Counted from the stretch's first letter, positions 18,715 through 28,700 are shown. The stretch is 64,000 bases of DNA from Nicoliella spurrieriana (GCF_023380205.1 NZ_CP093361.1:248001-312000); one strand, 5' to 3'. The notes: generated from the sequence alone by a model not told the origin. A program made the numbers and translations.

Positions 18715-19500
18715 ATGACAGACAATAAACGGTTATTGAACATTAAAAACGGTTATAATTTCCGTGATATCGGTGGTTACCCCACTAGTGATGGTCGCAC
18801 TACCAAGTGGCATAAAATCATTCGTTCTGGAAACCTAGCCGAATTAGATTCAAATGATCAAGCATACTTAAAAAATTACGGGGTCACTAACGACATCGAT
18901 CTCAGATCGAAAATGGAACGTGATTCGGAGCCGGACTTACTACCGGATGGCATTAAATATTCCAAGAACCCCATCTTTGAACAAAAACAACGGCGAACAG
19001 CAGACGTAATGAAGAAGCTATACTCCACTGATCCGACGGTTGGTAAATTACACATGCAGCATGTTTATGAAGACCTCATCGAAAACCCAATTGCTCGCGA
19101 TTCATACCGCCGTCTCTTTCAAATCCTCCTAAAAGATCCTGGTGAAAGTTCATTAATTCACTGTTCACAAGGTAAGGATCGGACTGGGATGGGAATCGTG
19201 ATGCTAATGTTCGTATTAGGAGTTGATGAAAAAGACATCCAAGCTGATTACCTTGAATCAGCTAAGCAAATGGTTCCATACGTTCAAAAGAAAGTGAAGG
19301 AATATGAACGTTACAATATTAATAATATTTGTAAGGAAAATATAAAGTCCCTTTACACCGTTTCCATTGATTATTACAATGCTGCTATGGATAAAATCAA
19401 GGAACTATACGGTAATATGAATAACTTTATCCATGAATATCTACAATTAAGTGATTCAGACATTCAAAAACTCAGGGATAAATACCTGACTAATAGCTAA
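18715..19500 (+). CDS. Tyrosine-protein phosphatase, bacterial PTP3 type
   Basis: A 261-residue protein. The P-loop signature HCSQGKDRTG (Cys nucleophile, Arg six later) identifies a protein-tyrosine or dual-specificity phosphatase. The N-terminal NFRDIGGY and RSGNL segments are typical of the Y_phosphatase3 family, whose lactobacillus and Listeria members act on phosphotyrosine and phosphoinositides. No signal peptide. The start follows AAAGAGTGAG. The alpha/beta hydrolase gene follows 18 bases later, so they probably form an operon. Confidence 0.92.
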   Translation: MTDNKRLLNIKNGYNFRDIGGYPTSDGRTTKWHKIIRSGNLAELDSNDQAYLKNYGVTNDIDLRSKMERDSEPDLLPDGIKYSKNPIFEQKQRRTADVMKKLYSTDPTVGKLHMQHVYEDLIENPIARDSYRRLFQILLKDPGESSLIHCSQGKDRTGMGIVMLMFVLGVDEKDIQADYLESAKQMVPYVQKKVKEYERYNINNICKENIKSLYTVSIDYYNAAMDKIKELYGNMNNFIHEYLQLSDSDIQKLRDKYLTNS

Positions 19501-19518
19501 AATATTTGGAGGAACACA

Positions 19519-20457
19519 ATGGCAAAACACAGTAAATTACCACTAATTTTAGGAATTCCCATCGCAGCTGCTGCTGGGACATTCGCACTTAGTGAATACT
19601 TCTTTCGTATGGGAATGAATCGGCGGACTAAAAAGCCGAAGCCATCTAAAACTTTGCTCCCATACGCTAAGGAATACTACCAATGTCTGAATTGGTACAA
19701 TAACATCCACAAGGAAGTTTGGCGAAATACTGATTCAGAAACGGATGAGGTCATGGTTGCAGACTTTATTCCAAATGAAACCCCTACCAATAAAACCGTT
19801 ATCATCGCTCACGGTTATAACGGCACTAGGGAAACAATGTCTGCTTACGCTAAGATGTACTATGAAATGGGCTTTAATGTAATGCTTCCTGATGACCGGG
19901 GGCACGGTGAAAGTGCTGGTAAGTACGTCAGCTTTGGGTGGTTAGACCAAAAGGACTACCTGGCCTGGATTGATCGGGTCATTAAACGGGTGGGGCCTGA
20001 TAGTCGCATTTTACTATTTGGAGTCAGCATGGGAGCTGGAATCGTTTCCATGTTAAGTGGTGACGACTTACCACCACAAGTGGAGGCCATCATTGCAGAT
20101 TGTGGTTATTCTAGTGTGTCTGCGGAATTAAAGTACCTATTACAATACCGCTATAACCTACCAGAATATCCGTTTGAAGCACTGGTCAGTTCAATTAACA
20201 AGCGGCGATTAGGCTACTACTTAAATGATGCCTCGACAACAAAACAGTTACAAAAGAACCACCTGCCGATTTTAATTATTCATGGGAGCGAGGACACATA
20301 CGTTCCTACGTTTATGGCCTACGAAAATTACCGGGCATCTGATTCACCAAAACAACTATGGATCGTTAAGGGTGCTAAGCATGCCGAAAGTTTTTGGAAG
20401 AAACCGGTCGAGTATCGACAACGGGTAAGTGACTTTTTAAAAACCTACTTCAATTAA
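19519..20457 (+). CDS. Membrane-anchored alpha/beta hydrolase
   Basis: A 312-residue protein with an N-terminal hydrophobic segment (LPLILGIPIAAAAGTFAL), probably an uncleaved anchor. The hydrolase core has AHGYNGTRE, DDRGHGES, the nucleophile elbow GVSMGAG, an Asp in HGSEDTYVP and His in GAKHAE. Similar proteins are called cell-surface hydrolases in lactobacilli; the substrate is unknown. ATG 19519 follows TGGAGGA. Second gene of the phosphatase operon. Confidence 0.9.
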   Translation: MAKHSKLPLILGIPIAAAAGTFALSEYFFRMGMNRRTKKPKPSKTLLPYAKEYYQCLNWYNNIHKEVWRNTDSETDEVMVADFIPNETPTNKTVIIAHGYNGTRETMSAYAKMYYEMGFNVMLPDDRGHGESAGKYVSFGWLDQKDYLAWIDRVIKRVGPDSRILLFGVSMGAGIVSMLSGDDLPPQVEAIIADCGYSSVSAELKYLLQYRYNLPEYPFEALVSSINKRRLGYYLNDASTTKQLQKNHLPILIIHGSEDTYVPTFMAYENYRASDSPKQLWIVKGAKHAESFWKKPVEYRQRVSDFLKTYFN

Positions 20458-20507
20458 AAAAACCTCCATCGGTTCGACAGCAATGTCCAATCGATGGAGG
20501 TTTTTTC
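20456..20507. terminator. Bidirectional terminator
   Basis: AAAAAACCTCCATCG and CGATGGAGGTTTTTT around a 20-base loop between the hydrolase gene and convergent dedA. Confidence 0.9.
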
Positions 20508-20528
20508 ATATCATCATGACCACTATTT

Positions 20529-21167
20529 TTATTTCTTGATTTTTTGACTAACTAATCCAATCACTGCTGGTAATAGTGATACGGCAACAATCCCTAAAAC
20601 GACTGCAGAAAAATGTTCTTGAATAAATGGAATGTTCCCAAAGAAGTAACCAGCACCACAACAAATCAGGACCCACGCAATTCCTGAAGTAACATTATAG
20701 AAGATAAATTTTTTATAATTCATTTTCCCAGTTGCAGCGATAAATGGCACTAGGGTTCTAAGAATTGGCATGAACCGAGCTAAAAAAATAGCTACGGGAC
20801 CATGTTTTTCAAAAAATTGCCGCGTCTTATTAAGATGCTCTGGTTTGATGATTTTTTGGACCCATTTATGTTCCAGTAGTTTGAGGCCCACTTTTTCACC
20901 CACCCAAAAATTAATGGAGTCCCCGGCAATCGCAGCAACCAGAAACAATCCGATAAACACCCAGATGTTTAATGAATAGCTAGCGTTAGCAGCTAATGCT
21001 GCGGCTGCAAATAGTAACGAATCACCAGGTAAAAAGGGCATAATTACCGCACCGGTTTCCAATAAAATTACGATAAAAAGGATTAGGTAAGTCCAAGCCC
21101 CAAACGTATTCACGATATCAATAATGTACTTATCAATATTTAAAATAAAATCAATTAAAGTTCCCAA
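20529..21167 (-). CDS. DedA-family membrane protein
   Basis: A 212-residue polytopic protein with the DedA/VTT features: LETGAVIMPFLPGDSLLFAAAAL, GDSINFWVGEKVG, FFEKHGPVAIFLARFMPILRTLVPFIA. DedA proteins include undecaprenyl-phosphate and phospholipid flippases that depend on proton-motive force. TTG 21167 is the start, with GAGGGG 8 bases upstream. The gene is monocistronic. Confidence 0.92.
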   Translation of the reverse strand: MGTLIDFILNIDKYIIDIVNTFGAWTYLILFIVILLETGAVIMPFLPGDSLLFAAAALAANASYSLNIWVFIGLFLVAAIAGDSINFWVGEKVGLKLLEHKWVQKIIKPEHLNKTRQFFEKHGPVAIFLARFMPILRTLVPFIAATGKMNYKKFIFYNVTSGIAWVLICCGAGYFFGNIPFIQEHFSAVVLGIVAVSLLPAVIGLVSQKIKK

Positions 21168-21283
21168 AGTATTTACCCCTCATAAATTAGTATTTATATT
21201 TTAGCAGAAATCCAATCGTAATCATTCTGTTTAGAATTTAATTTATGAAAAAACAATAAATAGACTTAAAATATAATCATATA

Positions 21284-21412
21284 TTGAGTTATCCCATGTG
21301 AGAATGGGGCTTTAATAACGTTAGGCGCTTAACAACCACTAGTGAAATAGTGCAAAAGTAGTTAACAAATTAAACTGGGGAGCTCTTTAATTTCCTCAAT
21401 CAAAATTGAGGT
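21284..21412 (+). ncRNA. Candidate rod-shaped structured RNA (possible 6S-like), strand uncertain
   Basis: A gene-free stretch between dedA and metI holds nested inverted pairs: TTGAG with CTCAA at the ends, CCCA with TGGG, TTTAAT with ATTAAA, GTTA with TAAC, and a CACTA/TAGTG tip. They fold into a long irregular rod with internal loops. A TATAAT at 21272-21277 would place a start at the TTGAG end on the plus strand, and a CCTCAAT/ATTGAGG hairpin closes the 3' side. The shape recalls 6S RNA, but at about 116 bases it is short and I cannot match a consensus. A leader of dedA on the other strand is also possible. Confidence 0.35.
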
Positions 21413-21428
21413 ACTTTAGTTCAATCCA

Positions 21429-22118
21429 TTAATTAATATTTTCATGGTAGGTCTTCTTAGCAAGCAAATCACCAATGATTTGGATAATAAAGACGATAAT
21501 CAAAATGATGATCATTGACATGATCGTAACATCATTTTCAAATCTTTGGTAACCGGTCATGATGGCTAAGTTACCTAAACCACCACCACCAACGGTTCCG
21601 GCCATTGCAGTTAAACCAATCAAGCTAATTAAAGTCACTACTGATGATCTAATGATTGCTGGCAGCCCTTCCTTTAAATAGACCCGAAAAATAATTGCTA
21701 AATTGCTGGACCCCATTGCTTGGGCCGCTTCAATAATTCCCTCATCAACATCCAAAAGCGCATTTTGAACTTGCCGGGCGTAAAAGGGGGTCGTCGATAC
21801 GATCAACGGCACAATCGCAGCAATCGTTCCAATACTGGTTCCGACAATTAGCCTAGTTACCGGTGCAATCACCGCAAGTAAAATGATAAACGGAATCGAT
21901 CGGAACAGGTTTACAATTTTATCCAAAATGGTGTAAAACGCTGATTGCTGGGCAATCCCATCGGGACCGGTAATTACTAATAACACCCCAATCAAGATTC
22001 CAAAAGCTCCGGCAATTAACGCCGTAATCGCCGTCATATAAATGGTTTCCCACGTTGCTTGAACAAAGCTCTGAATCGAGTTAGCAACATTTGGAAAGTA
22101 CTGACTAAATAATCCCAT
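21429..22118 (-). CDS. metI: Methionine ABC transporter permease MetI
   Basis: A 229-residue permease with five or so helices and the inner-membrane EAA-type loop (EAAQAMGSSNLAIIFRVYLKEGLP). The start ATG abuts the metN stop codon with GGAGGA upstream, so translation is coupled. Last gene of the metQNI operon, under the Met T-box. Confidence 0.95.
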   Translation of the reverse strand: MGLFSQYFPNVANSIQSFVQATWETIYMTAITALIAGAFGILIGVLLVITGPDGIAQQSAFYTILDKIVNLFRSIPFIILLAVIAPVTRLIVGTSIGTIAAIVPLIVSTTPFYARQVQNALLDVDEGIIEAAQAMGSSNLAIIFRVYLKEGLPAIIRSSVVTLISLIGLTAMAGTVGGGGLGNLAIMTGYQRFENDVTIMSMIIILIIVFIIQIIGDLLAKKTYHENIN

Positions 22119-23201
22119 CTATGCTTCCTCCCTTTCTTCCAACGCTTCTTGTTCCCGGACCCTTGCTAAGTCAATATCATGAACATGAATTTGATTAGCA
22201 TGGAGGTACTCCTTAGCTTGAGCAATTTCAGCATCAGTTCCACTAAGGGTCACAATTAAATGTCCCAATGGCACACCTTGAATGAACTCTACGTTCCCAA
22301 AAATAATGTTGGCGGTAACGTTAAACTTCTCAAATAGTTCAATAATGACCGGATTATTGGTATTATCACCCAGGTATTGAAGCTCAACTAAGCGCCGATT
22401 ATCGTAGTTAACAAAGGCTTCTTGATGACTCAAGACCCGTAATGCGGGTTTGATTTGATTCGTGGTTTCAATAAAGTCCCGCGTCAAATCGTTCTTAGGC
22501 GCACTGAAGATGTCCAGGAGGCTGCCCTCTTCAACGACCTTTCCGGTATCCATTACCGCAACCTTATTACATACTGACTTAACGGCATCCATTTCGTGGG
22601 TAATCAATAAGATCGTTAGATTTAGTTCCTGATTTAGTTTATGCAACAACCTAAGAATTGATTGGGTCGTCTTAGGATCCAACGCACTGGTGGCTTCATC
22701 ACTAATTAGAATTTCTGGATCACTTGCCAGGGCCCTAGCAATTGCGACCCGTTGCTTTTGCCCACCAGATAGTTGAGAAGGATAGTAATCCTTCTTTTCA
22801 AACAACCCGACTAGTTTGAGTAGCTTGGTCACCTTTGCTTGTCGATCATGCTTACTAACCTTGGTTCCCAATAGTGGATACTCAACATTATTAAAAATGG
22901 TCCGGGCATTCATTAAATTAAAGTGTTGAAAAATAATGCCAATCTTACGTCTAACTTGTCTTAACTTAGCCCCATTGAATTTTTCAATATTTTGGCCATT
23001 GATGATCACTTCGCCAGCTGTGGGTTCTTGAAGCCGGTTCACAACCCGAACGAGCGTACTTTTACCAGCACCGGAATAACCAACAATTCCAAAAATATCT
23101 CCCTTTTCAATCGATAGCGACACGTCAGAAACGGCTTTAATGGATTGCTTTTTTTGTTTAAACGTTACGTCAATGTGTTTTAACTCCACTTGAGCCATCA
23201 T
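22119..23201 (-). CDS. metN: Methionine ABC transporter ATP-binding protein MetN
   Basis: A 360-residue protein: ABC ATPase with [24 protein letters not shown] and [10 protein letters not shown], then the C-terminal NIL regulatory domain (about residues 280-350, [21 protein letters not shown]) that binds methionine and inhibits transport in MetN homologues. Two adjacent ATGs are available; GAGGGGG suits either. It is 18 bases downstream of metQ. Confidence 0.95.
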   Translation of the reverse strand: MMAQVELKHIDVTFKQKKQSIKAVSDVSLSIEKGDIFGIVGYSGAGKSTLVRVVNRLQEPTAGEVIINGQNIEKFNGAKLRQVRRKIGIIFQHFNLMNARTIFNNVEYPLLGTKVSKHDRQAKVTKLLKLVGLFEKKDYYPSQLSGGQKQRVAIARALASDPEILISDEATSALDPKTTQSILRLLHKLNQELNLTILLITHEMDAVKSVCNKVAVMDTGKVVEEGSLLDIFSAPKNDLTRDFIETTNQIKPALRVLSHQEAFVNYDNRRLVELQYLGDNTNNPVIIELFEKFNVTANIIFGNVEFIQGVPLGHLIVTLSGTDAEIAQAKEYLHANQIHVHDIDLARVREQEALEEREEA

Positions 23202-23219
23202 GAATTCCCCCTCAATTAA

Positions 23220-24035
23220 CTATTTTAACTTGATATTCCAAGCAGGGATAAATGCTCCTTTGTAAGTCTTTTCAATATTCTTTGCGGTAGCAGCAGTTTG
23301 GTAAGCTTCAACGACCTTCTTTAATTCCTTGTTGTTCTTGTCAGACTTGTTAGTAGCAATAATGTTAATGTATGGTTTGGATTCTTCGTTTACCTTTTCC
23401 TTGATTAAGGCCTTCTTAGGATTCAACTTAGCATCCAATGCATAGTTCGTGTTAACAATTGCAGCGGTAACATCATCCAATGAACGTGCCGTTTGTGCTG
23501 CATCTAGTGGTGTAAACTTCAAGTTTAACTTGTTATCGTAAACATCCTTAGTTGTTGGGAATCCAGTTGGATCCTTAACCTTGATTAATCCGTAGTAAGC
23601 AAGGAGTTGAAGTGCTCTTCCTTCGTTCGTTGGATCATTTGGAAGTGAAATCGTGTCGCCCTTCTTTAAGTCCTTGATACTGCTAATTTTATGGGAGTAT
23701 AAGCCAATTGGCGTTAACACAGTGTTTCCGATTGAAACAATGCTTGATTTGTGCGCCTTGTTCCAGTTATCCAAGAATGCTTGGTGTTGGAAAGCATTCG
23801 CATTAATTTCATGGTTTTGTAGCGCCCCGTTTGGTTGGGAATAATCACTAAATGAAACTAATTGCAAATTGATGCCTTCCTTGGCCAACGTTTTCTTAAT
23901 TGGATTCCAAATCCGGTAATCATTTCCCATGATTCCTAATTTAACCGTTTTCTTGGAGTTTCCACAGGCTGCCAAAGTTAATGGTAATGTAACTAATAAA
24001 GCTAATAAGAATAAATACTTAATGAATTTTTTCAT
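23220..24035 (-). CDS. metQ: Methionine-binding lipoprotein MetQ
   Basis: A 271-residue NlpA/MetQ substrate-binding lipoprotein. Signal peptide with lipobox LAAC at about residues 22-25, then KLGIMGNDYRIWNPI and the family segments LPNDPTNEGRALQLLAYYGLI and YALDAKLNPKKALIKE. The ATG at 24035 lies 9 bases after GAGGGG; a TTG six bases earlier is less well placed. First gene of the operon, directly behind the T-box. Confidence 0.95.
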   Translation of the reverse strand: MKKFIKYLFLLALLVTLPLTLAACGNSKKTVKLGIMGNDYRIWNPIKKTLAKEGINLQLVSFSDYSQPNGALQNHEINANAFQHQAFLDNWNKAHKSSIVSIGNTVLTPIGLYSHKISSIKDLKKGDTISLPNDPTNEGRALQLLAYYGLIKVKDPTGFPTTKDVYDNKLNLKFTPLDAAQTARSLDDVTAAIVNTNYALDAKLNPKKALIKEKVNEESKPYINIIATNKSDKNNKELKKVVEAYQTAATAKNIEKTYKGAFIPAWNIKLK

Positions 24036-24084
24036 ACTCAATCGCCCCTCAGCGTATAATTTTTAATGAAATATAGAAATAAAC

Positions 24085-24364
24085 AAAAAAGCCGTTCCTA
24101 GACTATCGCTAGAAACGGCTTTTACCGTGGTACCATTCTAATTCAGCAAAAAATTACTTTTTTGCCCTCAACAACGTCAAAATAACGCGTGCAATTAATA
24201 ATGGTTGCCACCCCATTGCTATTTAAATATCAATAGCACCAAATCACAGGCCATATTCACCATTACGAATCGATCTACTCACATTAACCGTAGACTTTCT
24301 GAACCATCGTTAACGACTACTCTCCTGATCACTTTGTTTATGTATCTCTATATCTCATTTATTA
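24085..24364 (-). promoter_or_regulatory. T-box riboswitch, Met-type, upstream of metQNI
   Basis: On the minus strand a Stem I segment AGAAAGTC...GGTTAATGTGAG (near 24300) is followed by GAAT-ATG-GCC, placing a Met ATG specifier at 24252-24254. The T-box core AATGGTACCACGG is at 24125-24139, and a strong terminator (AAAGCCGTTTCTAG with CTAGGAACGGCTTT, then a T run) at 24085-24123. Uncharged tRNA-Met would favour readthrough into metQ. Alignment to the second T-box in this window puts its specifier at the same position. Confidence 0.92.
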
Positions 24365-24370
24365 CTTATT

Positions 24371-24398
24371 ATTGTACAATCTTTTAAAATAAAATCAA
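24371..24398 (-). promoter_or_regulatory. Promoter of the met T-box leader
   Basis: TTGATT and TACAAT at 16-base spacing on the minus strand, directly upstream of the T-box leader. Confidence 0.6.
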
Positions 24399-24440
24399 GC
24401 ATTTTTTAATTATTTTTTAATAATACAGGCAAATCAGCAT

Positions 24441-24476
24441 AAAAAATGGGAATTTGAACATCAATTCCCATTTTGA
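24441..24476 (-). terminator. Terminator after the GH32 gene
   Basis: AAAATGGGAATT and AATTCCCATTTT around an 8-base loop, with a T run on the minus strand, directly after the GH32 stop. Confidence 0.88.
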
Positions 24477-26501
24477 TTAATTAAACCGGTATGCTTTCAC
24501 ATCCGCTTTATGCTGCGTATTAAACTTGAGTTGATTATCAGTCGAGAGTTTTAAAATCGTGTAAATCTTCCCTAATTCAGGAATTACGACTTCAATTGAA
24601 CTCTTGTCAATGTAGAAAATAAATTGCTTAGCAGGGTGGTCTAATCGATTCGAGATATCATTAGCACCGCTTAACTGACTAAATGGCTGTGAAATCGTAA
24701 CGTTATTTTGTTGGTTCTTCTTTCCGTTAGAAAAGACGTTAACGTTCGTAGTGGTATCATTTTGCACCATGGCAAACACATTTTGTGAGACCGGCTTTTT
24801 AAAGGTGACCACAATTTTACTACTGGTATTAGTCCCCTTTAGCGTCAATCCATTACTCTTCTTTTTGTGATAGAAAAGCCGATTAGCTGGTTCCACCACC
24901 TTTTCATTCAACACCCCGTTCTTAAGGGTTAAAATCCGGGGTAACGTAAACGAGCCAATATGATAATTATTATTCGCCTTCATAAAACTACCATAACCAC
25001 GGTCCCAATTACCAATCCAACCAATCATCATAATTTGTTTTCCCTGTGAATCCATTGGTTCGTAATTCGCAGCGTAGTCATCGGTCCCGTTATCAATTCT
25101 CCGCACATTACTACTACTATCGGCAATAAATAAGCCACTTGAATTAATATGGCCAACTTGATAGTAAAGGCCCTTGCCCCCTTCGCCACCATCACCACTA
25201 AAGAATAACACTGATTTTTCCTTATGGGTAGCATAGTCATAAACATTGCGAATTACATTCGGACATTCTAACATCCCTGGAGCATCATCGTTCATCTCAG
25301 GATCAAATGAAGCGCTATTTCCAATTTCAGTCCAGGTATTGGGCGTCCCCGTGGGGCTAGTAAAGGTGCCAATTTCGTCACCACCACTGTTAGTGGTCCC
25401 TTGGGCAATGTACATCACGATTTGTTGCTTATCTGGATCCCATAATACCTTGGGATCACGGAACGCGCCCCCTTGACTATACTGATTCATAACCGGCTCG
25501 TTTTGGGCTGGTTGAAAGGTAATCCCTCCATCAGTAGAGTATGCCTCATACACGTTTTGCCGCCCTTCGGTAAACCCGGTAAAGAATGCTAAAATGGCGT
25601 TCGCTGGTAGATTGGGATTCACAATGTGGCCATTTTGATTATTTAGCATTACCGAACCCGTAGCGACCGATTCCCAACCACCGGTGTTGCGTGGAATGGC
25701 CACCCCGCGATTAACGAATGATTTAAAATCGCGGGTTTGCACTAGTGACCATTCGGTACTACTGCCAGTATTTCTTTGATCATTTGAGAGGTAGTAGATG
25801 TTCCAAACATCGCCAACTTTGATAATTGACTGAATGTCATTCATAAAGCCATTCGGGATGTTGTAGTGATAACGCTGGGTAAATGTATTCTTATTTAACG
25901 GGTTCACTGCAGCCGTTTCAACATTACTAACCGCATTTTGATCAACATAGTACAGATTATTATTATACATGGTGGGGACCTTATTCTTAACCACGTAATC
26001 GGCCGTCTGGACCTGGGTGTTATCACCCCCTAGCGAAGACGTAACGTCACCATCGACCGGGTTATCATAAAGCTTTGCGCTAGCATCAACATAGGCATCA
26101 CTGAATGATTTTTGTAACACCACCTGGTTGACGATGTTCGTTGCGGCCTGCGTAATCGCATTAGCGGCATTTTGCCCCAACGGAACTGCATTCATGGGGT
26201 CGGTCGAAATCGTGTTATTGGCCGCACTAGCTGAAGTTGAAAACTGGGCCGCTTGCTTACCATTCACTTGGCCAACGACCTGTGCCCCAGACGAAGCGGC
26301 CCGATCGACCTGTGATTGAGCCATCTGAATTGCATTTTCACCAAAGTTAAATGTCGGGACCATATTAAATGCTGATGCATGCACGGGTGGGGTCGCATCA
26401 ACCTTTGTAGTACTAAAAACAAACACTGTAAGTGCAGCTGTTGACAGCATTAGCCACTTTAAGCTTCGATTGATTTGGCATCGATAGTTAAATTTCATCA
26501 T
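24477..26501 (-). CDS. Secreted GH32 fructanase (levanase/inulinase-like)
   Basis: A 674-residue protein with a signal peptide (LKWLMLSTAALTVFVF...) and a low-complexity N-terminal region to about residue 205. The GH32 five-bladed domain follows: NGFMND with the nucleophile Asp222, FRDPK with the stabilising Asp349, and LECPN with acid/base Glu412; WIGNWDRGYGSF is also typical of levanases. The usual WMNDPNG reads FMNDIQS, so the residues after the nucleophile are atypical. A beta-sandwich module ends the protein. No wall anchor is seen. It lies 39 bases downstream of the levansucrase, probably cotranscribed, suggesting fructan turnover. Exact specificity cannot be told. Confidence 0.9.
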   Translation of the reverse strand: MMKFNYRCQINRSLKWLMLSTAALTVFVFSTTKVDATPPVHASAFNMVPTFNFGENAIQMAQSQVDRAASSGAQVVGQVNGKQAAQFSTSASAANNTISTDPMNAVPLGQNAANAITQAATNIVNQVVLQKSFSDAYVDASAKLYDNPVDGDVTSSLGGDNTQVQTADYVVKNKVPTMYNNNLYYVDQNAVSNVETAAVNPLNKNTFTQRYHYNIPNGFMNDIQSIIKVGDVWNIYYLSNDQRNTGSSTEWSLVQTRDFKSFVNRGVAIPRNTGGWESVATGSVMLNNQNGHIVNPNLPANAILAFFTGFTEGRQNVYEAYSTDGGITFQPAQNEPVMNQYSQGGAFRDPKVLWDPDKQQIVMYIAQGTTNSGGDEIGTFTSPTGTPNTWTEIGNSASFDPEMNDDAPGMLECPNVIRNVYDYATHKEKSVLFFSGDGGEGGKGLYYQVGHINSSGLFIADSSSNVRRIDNGTDDYAANYEPMDSQGKQIMMIGWIGNWDRGYGSFMKANNNYHIGSFTLPRILTLKNGVLNEKVVEPANRLFYHKKKSNGLTLKGTNTSSKIVVTFKKPVSQNVFAMVQNDTTTNVNVFSNGKKNQQNNVTISQPFSQLSGANDISNRLDHPAKQFIFYIDKSSIEVVIPELGKIYTILKLSTDNQLKFNTQHKADVKAYRFN

Positions 26502-26540
26502 TAAATCCCCCCCTTAAGTCATTTATTGATTATTTTGTGA

Positions 26541-28547
26541 TTATGAAAATGGACTGGTCGTGTTCGTAGCGGTATTCGTGGTCGTTCCGCTCGTCCCGGT
26601 AGTCCCAGCAAAAACACTATTGGTAAGGGCGCCCTGCGGCAGAATCGAATTAGCAACCACGCTAGTCCGATTTCCATTGATATTGAGTAAAAAGCTTGGT
26701 GCAAACGTGGAATGCCCACCGCGTAACTTAGCATCCCCCGCCTTCGTCATATAACTAGTTACCACTAGGTTATTACTATTTGGATTATTAATCACGAAGT
26801 AGGAGTATGTGAAACGCCGGTTATTGGGGTTTAATTCGGTCGATGATAACACCACCCCACTCTTGCCGTTCAATGGTTTGTAAGGGCCGGTCAACTTATT
26901 GGCAGAAAAGCCGAGCATGAAGATGCCCTTCCGACTGATTGTACTCTTCAACATGTGGGTTCCACGGGTATCCGTAAATAGATACCATTTCCCGTTTTTC
27001 TTAAATATGTTTGGCCGTTCGGTCTCATCATCAACCCCGTTAAACGTAACTAATGGCTTCATGACCTTCTTAACCGTATAATGGTTGGTTAACTCTACAA
27101 TTCCAATCGCGCCATTAGTGTATTGGTTTCTGAGTCCATTCCAAGTATTGCGGTTCTTGACCAGTTGTTTTTGCACTTGCTTTTGATACTTTTTACTCCC
27201 GCCAATATTAGCGTAATTATAGTTATTATTATCACTGTATGCCGGGCCGCCTAACTTAGTCCCAGTATTCCCCTCAAAGACTAGGTACTTATGACCGTTA
27301 TCTTCAATGTAGTGTGGATCCCTAAGTGTAAAATCATCGGCAGTAAATTCCATTGCCTCCTTCTTGGTCTGATCAGTACTTTGATAGTACTTCCCATCAC
27401 CAAAGAAGATGGTCTTATGGTCGGTAGTCGCATTGTGATCAATTTTTAGACCGTTGCTAGTCGCAGTGATCTTTAATTTAGCGGTCGCCAATGCCTGTTC
27501 ATTGTACCCATTCCCACCATGGCGTTTTGCTCCAGAGAAGGCGGTATAAAATACCCGAACGTGGTTCGTCCCCTGAACAACCGTTGATCCAGACCACTCG
27601 TCAGTTTGCTTCTTTAGATACTTACTCTTTCCATCGCTACCATCAGTTTTAGACTTAAAGATCTTTCCACCATTATACCACGATGAAATATCACTGGTGT
27701 CAGTGCCGATTTTTTGATAGAACATGTAAATTGATGCCCCGTACTCAGCACCGTTTTCTTCATTGGTCTTAGGATCATTTGCCATTGCAAAGACCACGTG
27801 GTAGCCGTGGTAATTAACCAGGTTGCCCTTGCCGTCTTGAAGTGGCCAACTATCCCAAACGTCTAATTGGTCAGTCCGGTCCTTATGCAATCGATTCGTA
27901 ATCCGGGCATTCGTAACGTCAGAAATCGCAACGTTCTTAAAGCTAGGCACTTGATGCTTAGTTAGTTTTGCAGCGGCTGGCACGTGCTTCATATTATAAC
28001 GGGTATAATGATTCGTTCCATAGCTATCGCTAAATGTAACCGGCTTAGTCGTTAATTTACTAGCATCAACATACACCGTCTTACCATCATAATTAGCAGC
28101 CACCTTTCCTGAGGTATTATCAGTTTTTACGAGCACGTTATGGTCGGCAAGCTTCCCAGCTGCTGATGAAGAATTAGCACTCTGATAATAAGCCGTTCCC
28201 TTTTGGGCGTACTTATAACCAATGCGTGATAACTTGGTTCCTTGAACGTACCCCCGCTTAGTCCCGTAGGCGTTTTTATACGTGACCTTCATCCACTTAG
28301 AGTAACCACGACCCGTTCTAGTCACCTTAGAATTCCGCCCTAAATAGGAAAGCGGCTTACTATTTTTATCAGCCTTAGTGAATAAAATGGCCGAACTATT
28401 TACATAGTAAGTATTAGTAGAATATTTCCATTCGTGGTACCCATAAATACCACCTGCAATTAAAATCACACCTAGGAGTAATGCCCCACTGATCCAATAT
28501 TTAAGATGGGCCATCCGCTTGTGCTGAGTTCTTTTTTGCAACTTCAT
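26541..28547 (-). CDS. Membrane-anchored GH68 levansucrase/inulosucrase
   Basis: A 668-residue protein. The N-terminus has a basic stretch and one hydrophobic helix (residues about 17-37, no clear cleavage site), then two SH3-like repeats (about 45-165) and the GH68 catalytic domain. Catalytic residues are visible: nucleophile Asp232 in VWDSWPLQ, the stabiliser in RDP (409-411), and acid/base Glu510 in DETERP. GH68 enzymes split sucrose and build levan or inulin from fructose. The C-terminus is a Thr/Ser/Gly tail without LPxTG, so the helix probably tethers the enzyme. ATG 28547 follows GGAGATGA. First gene of a pair with the GH32 fructanase. Confidence 0.92.
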   Translation of the reverse strand: MKLQKRTQHKRMAHLKYWISGALLLGVILIAGGIYGYHEWKYSTNTYYVNSSAILFTKADKNSKPLSYLGRNSKVTRTGRGYSKWMKVTYKNAYGTKRGYVQGTKLSRIGYKYAQKGTAYYQSANSSSAAGKLADHNVLVKTDNTSGKVAANYDGKTVYVDASKLTTKPVTFSDSYGTNHYTRYNMKHVPAAAKLTKHQVPSFKNVAISDVTNARITNRLHKDRTDQLDVWDSWPLQDGKGNLVNYHGYHVVFAMANDPKTNEENGAEYGASIYMFYQKIGTDTSDISSWYNGGKIFKSKTDGSDGKSKYLKKQTDEWSGSTVVQGTNHVRVFYTAFSGAKRHGGNGYNEQALATAKLKITATSNGLKIDHNATTDHKTIFFGDGKYYQSTDQTKKEAMEFTADDFTLRDPHYIEDNGHKYLVFEGNTGTKLGGPAYSDNNNYNYANIGGSKKYQKQVQKQLVKNRNTWNGLRNQYTNGAIGIVELTNHYTVKKVMKPLVTFNGVDDETERPNIFKKNGKWYLFTDTRGTHMLKSTISRKGIFMLGFSANKLTGPYKPLNGKSGVVLSSTELNPNNRRFTYSYFVINNPNSNNLVVTSYMTKAGDAKLRGGHSTFAPSFLLNINGNRTSVVANSILPQGALTNSVFAGTTGTSGTTTNTATNTTSPFS

Positions 28548-28700
28548 TCATCTCCGTTAATTAAACTTATAAACTAATTAATATTAACACACAAAAAGCG
28601 TCGCTTCCCATTTTATATGTCAAAGCCACGAATCTTAATCTTTATATTTAATTGCTGTTTTTGATGAGTAATCGAATCAACCAATCACCATGAAATCGGA

